A DNA stretch of 64,000 bases, from the NCBI GenBank assembly GCA_947473475.1, contig CANJBZ010000016.1:20809-84808 (forward strand), in the 5' to 3' direction. Both the position numbers and the translations under genes were made by a program. The stretch comes from Alphaproteobacteria bacterium (GTDB lineage Bacteria; Pseudomonadota; Alphaproteobacteria; Micropepsales; Micropepsaceae). The notes beneath the pieces were generated by a model. That model saw only the letters and a program-made list of their open reading frames with translations. It made no database searches and was not told the origin of the DNA. This document shows, piece by piece, positions 52,684 through 60,485 of the stretch (its first letter is position 1; each line of letters begins with the position of its first letter).

Positions 52684-53457
52684 TTAAAGGGAAACCCGGC
52701 CCGCCGTCAGCATATGCAGCAGCGCCGACACATGATCCTCGACGAACAGCCAATCGCGCACATTCTCACCCGTGCCGTACACGGGCAGGTTTTGGCCGTG
52801 CAGCGCCGACAAGATCATGGTCGGAATCATTTTTTCCGGAAATTGGTACGGCCCATAATTGTTGGAGCAATTGCTGATAATCACCGGAAGGCCATAGGTC
52901 TTCCCCCAGGCCCGTACCAAATGATCGGATGCCGCTTTGCTCGCGGAATAGGGCGAATTCGGACGATGCTGCGATTGTTCCGTAAACGGCGCGTCTTCAA
53001 GGCCAAGCGCGCCGTAGACTTCGTCCGTTGAGATGTGCAGGACGCGAAATCGATCCCGGCTTTCTTCCGGCAGCGAGCGCATATACCGCAGGCTCGCTTC
53101 CAACACCACGTAGGTACCGAGTATGTTGGTGTGAATGAACTCGGCCGGACCGTCGATGGATCGATCGACATGACTTTCGGCGGCGAGCTGGACGACGGCA
53201 TCCGGCCCGAAGCGGAAAAGTGCCTGTTCTAGAGCCGTGCTGTCGGCGACATCGATTCGCGTAAACTGATAGCCAGGCAGATGCGCCACCTCCGCCACGG
53301 TGGACGGGCAACCGGCATAGGTGAGCTTATCGATATTGAGAACATGTGCCTGGCAGTCTCGCACTAAAGTCCGGACCAGGGCCGAACCGATGAAACCGCA
53401 TCCGCCCGTCACCAGAACTTTGCGATTGCGAAGCGCCGAACCGTTTGCGTAACCCAT
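52684..53457 (-). pseudogene. rmlB: C-terminally truncated dTDP-glucose 4,6-dehydratase
   Basis: 257 aa compared with about 350 for RmlB. Present: VLVTGGCGFIGSALVRTL (NAD motif), STDEVYGAL, YSASKAASDHLVRAW (Tyr-Lys pair) and SNCSNNYGPYQFPEK. The frame stops after LLHMLTAGRVSL, just before the expected GETYNIGG strand, so the nucleotide-sugar-binding C-terminal third is gone. No other dTDP-sugar genes are around. A short tandem repeat (GAAAGCC units, 52661-52680) lies right at the truncation. Probably non-functional remnant. Confidence 0.8.
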
Positions 53458-53549
53458 CCCCGACCCACTCGAACGAGGGCCGCATACTGCATAGAAGGGT
53501 AAAAGCGGGCAATGGCGGGCCCGCTACCGGTCTTCAAAAACTACGATCT

Positions 53550-54443
53550 TCAAAAATCCGGCGTATTCGCCCTCGGAATCGGGTCGAGATTCTGCTGAAA
53601 GCGGTCCTCGCCGCCGTCATCGGCGCAAATCGATTCTTCATAGGCGAGCTTCGTGCGGCGCCACGTTTCCTTCAGCGCCAGCGGGCCGTTGAAGGCGCCG
53701 GTGTCTTCAACCGAGATCGCCGCCGTCAGCGTTCTGCCGTCCGGCGACATGCTGTAGCGCTCGACCACATGCAGTTTGTCCGTGTGCGGCGTACCGAAGC
53801 TGTCGAAGTCGTGGTACTTGCCTGCCGCAATCCCGATCGTATCCACAACCAGCGTGTCGCCGTTTTCGTAATGGCCAATGGATTCGCCGGACCAGGATGG
53901 CTTCACGTTCGCGGAGTGCTTATCGGTGAGATAGATGTGGCGCACGAGCCCTTGGCGTTGCCAGAACATCGTCACCTTCTTCGGGGTCTGCAGAAAATAG
54001 ACCGGCTCCAGAAACAGCAATTGGGCCGGCACGCCGCCTGGATAACAGCGTGACTGCGCGCGGAATTCCAGCTCCTGCACTTTCTCGAAGGCAGAACGGT
54101 CCTTCAGCAGCGCCGCATTGCGCTTCTCCAACTCCGCCGCCGCCCAGGGTTGCAGGATCGGGTCCTTCGCATCGGCAATCGGTATCTGATACGTGCCTGG
54201 CTTTACCCGCACCTGCCCGCCATTTTGAATCTGGCTCGTATAAGGAAAAGCCGGATCGATCCCGATGGGACCATGCGCAGCGCCATCCGGTTGCAGCGTA
54301 AAGTCCCAGAAGTTCACCTGCCATGAACTGTCCGGCGCCGGCGTGAAATTTGGAACGTCGTCCGCCGCCCTGGCGCCGGTCCACAAGGATGCGGCCAGCG
54401 CGGCGGTTGCAACGGCCAAACAAGCAGTCTGCCTCACGATCAC
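53550..54443 (-). CDS. secreted protein of unknown function
   Basis: 297-aa protein. GTG 54443 gives signal MIVRQTACLAVATAALAASL with GCGGAG 7 nt upstream; ATG 54488 is an alternative. Mature sequence: SSWQVNFWDFTLQPDGAAHG, VRVKPGTYQIPIADAKDPILQ, SGESIGHYENGDTLVVDTIGI and SFGTPHTDKLHVVERYSMSPDG. The NGDTLVVDTIG and TPHTDKLHVVER phrases recur in secreted proteins of unknown function from several proteobacteria. No catalytic motif recognised. Confidence 0.75.
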   Translation of the reverse strand: MIVRQTACLAVATAALAASLWTGARAADDVPNFTPAPDSSWQVNFWDFTLQPDGAAHGPIGIDPAFPYTSQIQNGGQVRVKPGTYQIPIADAKDPILQPWAAAELEKRNAALLKDRSAFEKVQELEFRAQSRCYPGGVPAQLLFLEPVYFLQTPKKVTMFWQRQGLVRHIYLTDKHSANVKPSWSGESIGHYENGDTLVVDTIGIAAGKYHDFDSFGTPHTDKLHVVERYSMSPDGRTLTAAISVEDTGAFNGPLALKETWRRTKLAYEESICADDGGEDRFQQNLDPIPRANTPDF

Positions 54444-54681
54444 GAACCAACTCCGCGGAAAATGGAAGCGGAGAATACAACGGCGCATACGCCATGCAAC
54501 CGGCTGTATCCCGCGAAAAGGGCTTGAGGGCCAACAGGCACCCCAGCGCGTACAGCCACTACACGGCGATTGCCGCGCGGCATTGTTGCACGTGAGCCAA
54601 ACGGCATTCAGTATAGAATAGCAGCAAAGGCGCACGGGGGCGTGCGCCGCGCACCTCATCGGATAGGACGGCGGACGGTAC

Positions 54682-56088
54682 ATGAAAATTTGTTCTTGGA
54701 TCGCAACGCTGACGTTTATCGCATTGCCCGCCACGTCATTTGCACAAGCACCGAAGGATACGGCGGCGTTTCGGGACCTCTACAAAGAACTGGTGGAGAT
54801 CAACACCACGCAATCGGCTGGCGACTGCACCATCGCCGCTCGGGCCATGGCGGCACATTTGCGCAAAGCCGGTTTGCCCGATGGCGACATCCGCATCGTT
54901 GTTCCGCCCGGTCACCCCAAACGCGGAAATCTGGTTGCTATTCTGCACGGCACGGGCGGCGCAAAGCCCCTCCTTTTGCTCGCCCATATCGATGTGGTCG
55001 AAGCACGGCGCGAGGATTGGACGCGCGATCCATTCAAGCTGTTTGAGGAGAACGGCTTTTTTTACGCGCGCGGCGCCGCTGACGATAAAGCGATGGCCGC
55101 CATCTTCACCGACCTGCTGGTCCGCTACAAACAGGAGGGCTACCGGCCCAAGCGCGACATCAAGCTGGCGCTCACCTGCGGCGAGGAAACGCCCGACGAT
55201 TACGACGGCGCACGCTATCTCGTCGAGCAGGAACGCGCGCTAATCGACGCCGAGTTTGCCATCAACGAAAACGGCAGCGGCGTGCTCGGCAAGGATGGGA
55301 AGAAGCTCGCCATCACCATGCAGGCCGGCCAGAAGGTGCAGCAACACTTTCAGCTCGAAGCCGCCGGCCCTGGCGGAAACAGTTCGGGTCCACCACGTGA
55401 CACCCCGATCAATGCGCTGGCAGAGGCGCTTGGAAAGATCGCCGCATTCGATTTTCCGCTGAATATAAGCGCAAGTTCGAGGGCCTATCTGGAAGGTATG
55501 TCGAAAATCGAAACCGGTGAAATCGCCGGGCTGATGCAGGCAATGCTTAGCGGTGCGCCTAGTCCGGCCGCCGCCGCGCGCCTCAAGGAACTCGATCCGC
55601 GCGTAAATGCCATGCTGCGGACGACATGTGCCGCCGTTCGCGTGAACGGGGGAGAAGCCGACAGCGCATTGCCGCGGCGGGCTACAGCAATGCTCGATTG
55701 CCACATGATCCCCGGCGAAACCATCGCCGATACCGAGAAGACTTTGCAGCGGGCTGTCGCGAACCCAAAGGTTGCGATGACGCGGGTCGGCGATCCAGGC
55801 CTGCCTTCACCGCCGCCGCCGATCGGTGAAAAAATACTTGCCCCCGCGCGCCAAGTCGCCGCGAAAATGTGGCCCGGCGTGCCGCTTATTCCCTATCAGG
55901 TGAACGGCGCCGACGACGGACGTTTTCTCACGCCCGCAGGCATTCCGACCTATGGCCTGTCCGGCCTTTTCCGCGAACCCGGCGGCGACGGCAGCCACGG
56001 CCTGAACGAGCGCATCCTCGTGAAGTCCCTCTACGACGGCCGCGATTTTCTCTATGCGGTCGTAAAGCTCTACGCCGAAGCTCCCTAG
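54682..56088 (+). CDS. exported M20 family metallopeptidase
   Basis: 468-aa di-zinc peptidase with signal MKICSWIATLTFIALPATSFAQ. Metal and catalytic residues: LLLAHIDVVEA, RGAADDKAMAA, LTCGEETPDDYDG and SHGLNERILV. Lid domain around AAGPGGNSSGPPRDTPINAL. Distinct from the cytosolic M20 at 17.8 kb. Its TAG stop forms part of a family-A repeat. Confidence 0.92.
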   Translation: MKICSWIATLTFIALPATSFAQAPKDTAAFRDLYKELVEINTTQSAGDCTIAARAMAAHLRKAGLPDGDIRIVVPPGHPKRGNLVAILHGTGGAKPLLLLAHIDVVEARREDWTRDPFKLFEENGFFYARGAADDKAMAAIFTDLLVRYKQEGYRPKRDIKLALTCGEETPDDYDGARYLVEQERALIDAEFAINENGSGVLGKDGKKLAITMQAGQKVQQHFQLEAAGPGGNSSGPPRDTPINALAEALGKIAAFDFPLNISASSRAYLEGMSKIETGEIAGLMQAMLSGAPSPAAAARLKELDPRVNAMLRTTCAAVRVNGGEADSALPRRATAMLDCHMIPGETIADTEKTLQRAVANPKVAMTRVGDPGLPSPPPPIGEKILAPARQVAAKMWPGVPLIPYQVNGADDGRFLTPAGIPTYGLSGLFREPGGDGSHGLNERILVKSLYDGRDFLYAVVKLYAEAP

Positions 56089-56190
56089 AGCATGATCCGA
56101 TCAAACTGAATCGGATCATGCTCTAGATTCCTTGGTTTGGCGCGCAATCTAACGACGAACCGGCGTCCACTTCGTCGGATTGCGCTCTAT
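56085..56190. repeat. double-hairpin intergenic repeat, family A copy 2 (inverted)
   Basis: CTAGAGCATGATCCGA pairs perfectly over 16 bp with its complement 10 nt later (56085-56126). It is followed by GCGCAATC..CGACGAA pairing with TTCGTCG-GATTGCGC (56142-56186). Compared with 11011-11113, bases in both stems differ on both sides in matching fashion. Confidence 0.92.
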
Positions 56191-56228
56191 ATCTGACCGG
56201 ACGCAGGGTTGGCCGCAGCCGGCGGCCA

Positions 56229-56648
56229 TCATCCTTCGAGTTGGTGAATCGTCATGTTGGCCTGGCGCAAACGGGAACTGAGCTCCCGGCCGAGAGCCGA
56301 CAGGATCTTAATCGCGACGTCCGGCTCGCTTGATTGCAGCGATGTAAAGCCGTCCTGGCTAAGAGCGAAGACCGTCAATGCGTCGTCGGCAGTTACGGTT
56401 GCTGAGCGCAGCCCGTGGTCGAGAATCGCCAGTTCGCCGAATACGGTTCCTGGCGTGAAGGTGACGAGGCGGATATCGCGATCGCCGGTCACCAGGTGGA
56501 CGCTGGCGCGCCCGCGCGTTACCAGAAAAAGATGCGACCCAGGGGCGCCCGCGTGGAAAATCGTGCTGCCGGCCGTAAATTCCCGGCGCTCGAGATAGGG
56601 ACGCAGGCGGTCAAGCTGATCCGGCGTGAATTCGCGCAGAAGAGACAC
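56229..56648 (-). pseudogene. cyclic nucleotide-binding domain, probable C-terminal remnant of a larger protein
   Basis: 139 aa from GTG 56648 consisting only of a CNBD: REFTAGSTIFHAGAPGSHLF, then FTPGTVFGELAILDHGLRSAT with the phosphate-binding cassette. The frame stays open upstream (codons reading ...IELPLEQVSLL), continuing the usual linker of glutaminase- or SulP-type proteins that end in such a CNBD, until it meets integrase DNA at about 56.68 kb. No Shine-Dalgarno at proper distance. The rest of the gene is missing, so this looks like a broken host gene. Confidence 0.7.
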
Positions 56649-56668
56649 TTGCTCCAGCGGGAGTTCAA

Positions 56669-57637
56669 TTGGCGCGTCAGGGACGAATTGAGGCCGCCCG
56701 ATCCGTCACCTTCCGTTATTGCGCCGAGGCCTATATCGCCGCGCGCAAGGACGGCTGGAAAAACGCCAAGCACGCGGCGCAATGGATGGCCACGCTCGAA
56801 ACCTACGCAATGGCCATCATCGGTGACTTGCCGGTGCAGTCTGTCGATGTGGGCATGGTGCATCGCGTCCTGGAACCGATCTGGGCGAGCAAAACCGAAA
56901 CTGCCAGCCGCGTGCGGGGGCGCATCGAATCCATTTTGGATTGGGCGACGGTGCGCGAGTTTCGCACGGGCGATAATCCAGCCCGTTGGAAAGGGCATTT
57001 GGAGAACCTTTTCCCCGCCCGCTCAAAAGTCCAGAAGGTCAAACACCATCCCGCGCTGCCTTACACGCAGATGGGCGCGTTCATGGCGTCCCTCAAAGCC
57101 CAAGAAGGCAATGGGGCGCTGGCGATGCAAATCACCATCCTCACGGCCGCAAGGACACGCGAAGCCACTGAGGCCAAGTGGAAAGAGTTTGATCTGGACG
57201 CTGGGGTTTGGACGATTCCAGACACGCGGATGAAGGCAGGTCGGGAGCATCGCGTTCCATTGCCAAAGGCTGCCCAGGCAATACTGCGTGTTCGCCAGAA
57301 ATCAGGTGACAAGAGCCCATTCGTGTTTCCTGGTAGCAAGCAAGGGAAGCCCATTTCCAATATGGCGATGCTGCAAACGCTTCGCCGGATGGAACGCGAC
57401 GACCTGACGGCGCATGGTTTCCGCTCCACCTTCCGCGATTGGGCTGCTGAACAGACAGCTTTCGCGCGTGAAGTTGCGGAGGCCGCGCTGGCTCATACGA
57501 TTGGCGACAAGGTTGAAGCCGCCTACCGGCGCGGCGACCTGTTCGAGAAACGCCGCAAGCTGATGGACGCGTGGGCGACCTACTGCGGCACGGCCAAGGC
57601 TGACGGCAAGGTCATTCCGATACGGGGGAAGAAGTAG
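56669..57637 (+). CDS. P4-type tyrosine integrase, N-terminally truncated
   Basis: 322 aa from TTG 56669, where full P4-type integrases have about 400. The SAM-like core-binding domain begins at ITFRECA-type VTFRYCAEAYIAARKDGWKN. The catalytic domain has ILTAARTREATEAKWKEFD (Arg), HRVPLPKAAQ (Lys region), DDLTAHGFRSTFRDWA (HxxR) and HTIGDKVEAAYRRGDLF (Tyr). The N-terminal DUF4102 arm-binding domain is absent, cut at the junction with the CNBD remnant. Recombination is therefore probably impaired. Coding start is uncertain because the frame is open leftward. Confidence 0.85.
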   Translation: MARQGRIEAARSVTFRYCAEAYIAARKDGWKNAKHAAQWMATLETYAMAIIGDLPVQSVDVGMVHRVLEPIWASKTETASRVRGRIESILDWATVREFRTGDNPARWKGHLENLFPARSKVQKVKHHPALPYTQMGAFMASLKAQEGNGALAMQITILTAARTREATEAKWKEFDLDAGVWTIPDTRMKAGREHRVPLPKAAQAILRVRQKSGDKSPFVFPGSKQGKPISNMAMLQTLRRMERDDLTAHGFRSTFRDWAAEQTAFAREVAEAALAHTIGDKVEAAYRRGDLFEKRRKLMDAWATYCGTAKADGKVIPIRGKK

Positions 57638-57641
57638 CGCC

Positions 57642-58217
57642 ATGATGAGAACCGGTAAACAGAAGCAACTTGGCGAAGTCACAACCCTTGAAGTAATGGG
57701 CTGGTTCCCAGTGTCAAAATTTGGAAAACCAGACAAAGCCCGCGTAGAAAGGTTGGCGCGAGCCATTGAAAACACGCGGCTAATGAAATCACTATTCAAT
57801 ACTGAAATCGAATTGCAAAAGTCTTCGAAAACATCCGAGAAAATTGCGCTGAATATAAGATTACTGAATAAGCTTCTTCATCGGTTAGTTGCTGAAGCGG
57901 GCCAATACGCCGACCAAGACTTAAAAAAGAAAGTCTCTAAGGCGGTTGAGGCACTGGAACCCTTCCTGCGTGGCCCACCCAAAAAACGGGGTAGTCAGGC
58001 TGAATGGGCTAATTCTGCAGTAAAGTGGTCGCAATTAGCCGCAGGATGCCTGACAAAAACTGGCAAGTCCCCGCCATCAACTAAGACAACGGATGGCCCT
58101 GTGATGGCTGTTCTAGAGAAGGCCATAAGCCGCATTTATGAGCCGAAAACAGCAGACAAAATAGGCGCAGCCCTAAGAGCCAAGAACCCATCAACCCTGA
58201 AGAATAAACAGTTTTAA
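57642..58217 (+). CDS. hypothetical protein of the element
   Basis: 191 aa, starts 4 nt after the integrase stop. Basic and helical: EVMGWFPVSKFGKPDKARVE, LNIRLLNKLLHRLVAEAGQY and PPKKRGSQAEWANSAVKW; no motif recognised. Base composition is lower in GC than the surrounding chromosome, as in the helicase gene, consistent with foreign origin. Confidence 0.7.
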   Translation: MMRTGKQKQLGEVTTLEVMGWFPVSKFGKPDKARVERLARAIENTRLMKSLFNTEIELQKSSKTSEKIALNIRLLNKLLHRLVAEAGQYADQDLKKKVSKAVEALEPFLRGPPKKRGSQAEWANSAVKWSQLAAGCLTKTGKSPPSTKTTDGPVMAVLEKAISRIYEPKTADKIGAALRAKNPSTLKNKQF

Positions 58218-58283
58218 TTCTGCCTCCCGGCGGTTCCTAGCCTCGTGTCCAGTGCGATCCGAAGACGCACATAAGGACGCGCA

Positions 58284-58484
58284 ATGACTCAAAAAACCAT
58301 CATATCAATGTCCATCCGCGACGCTTGCTCAGCGGTAGGCATCGGACGCTCGACGCTCTACGGGCTAATAAACGCTGGAAAGCTCGAAGCCCGCGCCTTG
58401 GGCGGGCGGACTGTGATCCCTGCAGCCTCGCTTGAGCAGCTTATCGCCAGCCTGCCCGCTGCCCCGATCCGGGTCCGCAAATGA
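58284..58484 (+). CDS. AlpA/excisionase-like HTH protein
   Basis: 66-aa MerR-like winged HTH: SIRDACSAVGIGRSTLYGLI, then AGKLEARALGGRTVIPAASL, a typical excisionase-family layout. AAGGAC precedes ATG. Overlaps the primase gene by 4 nt. Likely controls excision or the downstream replication operon. Confidence 0.85.
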   Translation: MTQKTIISMSIRDACSAVGIGRSTLYGLINAGKLEARALGGRTVIPAASLEQLIASLPAAPIRVRK

Positions 58485-59245
58485 CGCCCCCATTTGTCGC
58501 GGCCAACCGGCTCGCAGAGGCTGGCCTTCCTGTATTTTTCTGCAACGCCAAAAAGTTTCCAACCTGCAAGGGGGGCTTCAAGGCAGCGACTTCTGATCCC
58601 GATCAGCTTCTGGATCTATGGCGGCGCTCACCGGGTCCACTCATCGGCGTAGCAACCGGTGCCGCCTCAGGGATTGATGCGCTCGACATTGATCCGAAGG
58701 ATGGTGGACAACTATGGCTGGGCGATAATTACGCCAACTTGCCGGTCACGCGGTGCCACGGTACGCGCAGCGGCGGGCACCACTTTCTCTTTCAGCACCA
58801 CCCCGGTCTGCGCTGCTCGGCGTCAAAAATCGCTCCCGGCGTGGATATCAGGGCAGATGGCGGTTTTCTCCTCTGGTGGCCGGCTTTTGGGCTCGCCGTC
58901 GAGAATCGCGACACCGTTGCACCATGGCCGCTGTGGCTCATTGAATCGATCACTCCACCGCCCACCCCGCGCCCACCCGCCCCCGCTGGCGCACCGGGGC
59001 CGGGCTACGCCAGTGCCGCTCTCCGGCGAGCTACCGAAGCCGTGGGATGCGCTCGGCCTGGCACTCGAAATGAAACTCTGAATCGCGAAGCGTATTCGCT
59101 GTCACGCTTCGCCATCGGCGGGGCGCTTGATCCGCAGATTGTCGCGAATGCGTTGGCCACTGCGGCCCTTTCCGCAGGGCTTTCCGAGCGAGAAATTCGC
59201 GCCACATTAGCTAGCGCATTCCGCGCGGGAGGGATCGGGCCATGA
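58481..59245 (+). CDS. bifunctional DNA primase/polymerase (PrimPol) domain protein
   Basis: 254 aa. The AEP primase-polymerase N-terminal domain is shown by LPVFFCNAKKFPTCKGGFKA, LDIDPKDGG (metal-binding D-x-D) and TRSGGHHFLFQH (His). The C-terminal part after a Pro/Ala linker has TRNETLNREAYSLSRF, the primase-C helical segment. Coupled with the helicase by a 4-nt overlap. Confidence 0.88.
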   Translation: MTPPFVAANRLAEAGLPVFFCNAKKFPTCKGGFKAATSDPDQLLDLWRRSPGPLIGVATGAASGIDALDIDPKDGGQLWLGDNYANLPVTRCHGTRSGGHHFLFQHHPGLRCSASKIAPGVDIRADGGFLLWWPAFGLAVENRDTVAPWPLWLIESITPPPTPRPPAPAGAPGPGYASAALRRATEAVGCARPGTRNETLNREAYSLSRFAIGGALDPQIVANALATAALSAGLSEREIRATLASAFRAGGIGP

Positions 59246-60324
59246 ACCACATCGACCTCGATGCGGCGCTCCGACTGGCGAGGAAAACGGTTTCGTGCAG
59301 GGCCACGGTTGAGATTGTTCGCGCGGACACCATAAGCCCAAAGAATATTAAATGGCTCTGGCAAGATTGGCTTGCTCTTGGAAAGTTTGCAGTACTCGCA
59401 GGGCCTCAGGGAACGCTTAAATCATCAGTCGCTTTTTGTTGGAGCGCGACAGTTACAATTGGCGGACTTTTTCCTGACGGCTCACAATCGCCAATTGGGT
59501 CTGTACTCATTTGGTCTGCTGAAGACGGCATTGATGACACGATTATTCCAAGATTTATGGCCAACGGTGGCGACAGAACGCGGCTATATTTCATCAATGG
59601 CGCAAAGGACGAAAAAGGGAGTACTCGGCCATTTGACCCCGCCATAGACTTCCCAATGCTAGAAAATGCTGCGGCATCCATTCCGGACTTACGTCTTATC
59701 ATAGTCGATCCAGTGGTCTCCGCCGTAGCGGGCGACTCACACAAAAACACAGAAGTCCGCCGTGGATTGCAGCCCCTTGTGGACCTTGCTGCCTCGACTG
59801 GGGCTGCCCTGCTTGGAATTACCCATGTGTCAAAGGGAACAAATGGCCGCGATCCAGTAGAGCGTGTCACTGGCAGCCTCGCTTTTACAGCTTTACCACG
59901 TTTAGTGATGATGACCGCGAAACCGGATAAACAGGATCAATCACGGCGGCTCGTTCGCGCGAAGAGTAATATTGGTCCTGATGGTGGCGGGTTTGAATTC
60001 GATACCCAGAAAGTCCTGGTAACCGACGACATTTATGCTCAGGCCATCGTATGGCGGCGGCAACTCAGCGGTACGGCGCGAGATTTGATAAATGAAGTTG
60101 AAAAACGGGATGATGAACCAACCGCCCCTGCCCGTGATGACGCCACAAAATGGCTCTTGGAATTGCTTGCCGATGAGCCTTGCAAGTCAGCAGATGTCCC
60201 AAGGCTCGCTACTGCCGCTGGGTTATCAATGCGAACGGTCAACCGGGCCAAAAGTAAATTAGGCATCATTTCGAAAAACATTGCCAGTAGTCGGTACTGG
60301 GTATTGCCGAAGGTTGCCAAATGA
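59242..60324 (+). CDS. RepA-like AAA/RecA-fold helicase
   Basis: 360-aa ATPase: Walker A GPQGTLKSS at residues 54-62, VLIWSAEDGIDDTI (sensor-like), Walker B RLIIVDPV and LLGITHVSKGTNGRDPVERV (motif H3-like), then VTGSLAFTALPRLVMM. This order matches hexameric RSF1010-RepA-type helicases of plasmids and satellites. The C-terminus holds a winged-helix segment DVPRLATAAGLSMRTVNRAK. Repeats start within its last codons. Confidence 0.88.
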   Translation: MNHIDLDAALRLARKTVSCRATVEIVRADTISPKNIKWLWQDWLALGKFAVLAGPQGTLKSSVAFCWSATVTIGGLFPDGSQSPIGSVLIWSAEDGIDDTIIPRFMANGGDRTRLYFINGAKDEKGSTRPFDPAIDFPMLENAAASIPDLRLIIVDPVVSAVAGDSHKNTEVRRGLQPLVDLAASTGAALLGITHVSKGTNGRDPVERVTGSLAFTALPRLVMMTAKPDKQDQSRRLVRAKSNIGPDGGGFEFDTQKVLVTDDIYAQAIVWRRQLSGTARDLINEVEKRDDEPTAPARDDATKWLLELLADEPCKSADVPRLATAAGLSMRTVNRAKSKLGIISKNIASSRYWVLPKVAK

Positions 60325-60466
60325 AGATCAACATTGCCACACTAAAACGGTGGCAACCTTGGCAACATTGGCAACCTTGAACTTTAATAACGAGGTTTAG
60401 GATCAACATTGCCACATTGCCACGCATTGGTGTGTGGCAACCTTGACTAGGTGTTGGCAACCTTGA
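60310..60466. repeat. iteron-like repeat field, candidate replication origin
   Basis: TGGCAACCTT or close variants occur at 60351, 60361 (GGCAACATT), 60370, 60435 and 60455 on the plus strand and inverted at 60310. CAACATTGCC units occur at 60330 and 60405. The spacer is AT-rich (AACTTTAATAACGAGG). It sits right after the helicase gene and before the HNH-HIT gene. Confidence 0.7.
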
Positions 60467-60485
60467 TGCCTCACAAGGGGTTTCG

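Noticed and set aside
60310-60466. CRISPR array
   Set aside because: Units are only about 10 bp, irregularly spaced and in both orientations; no cas genes in the window.
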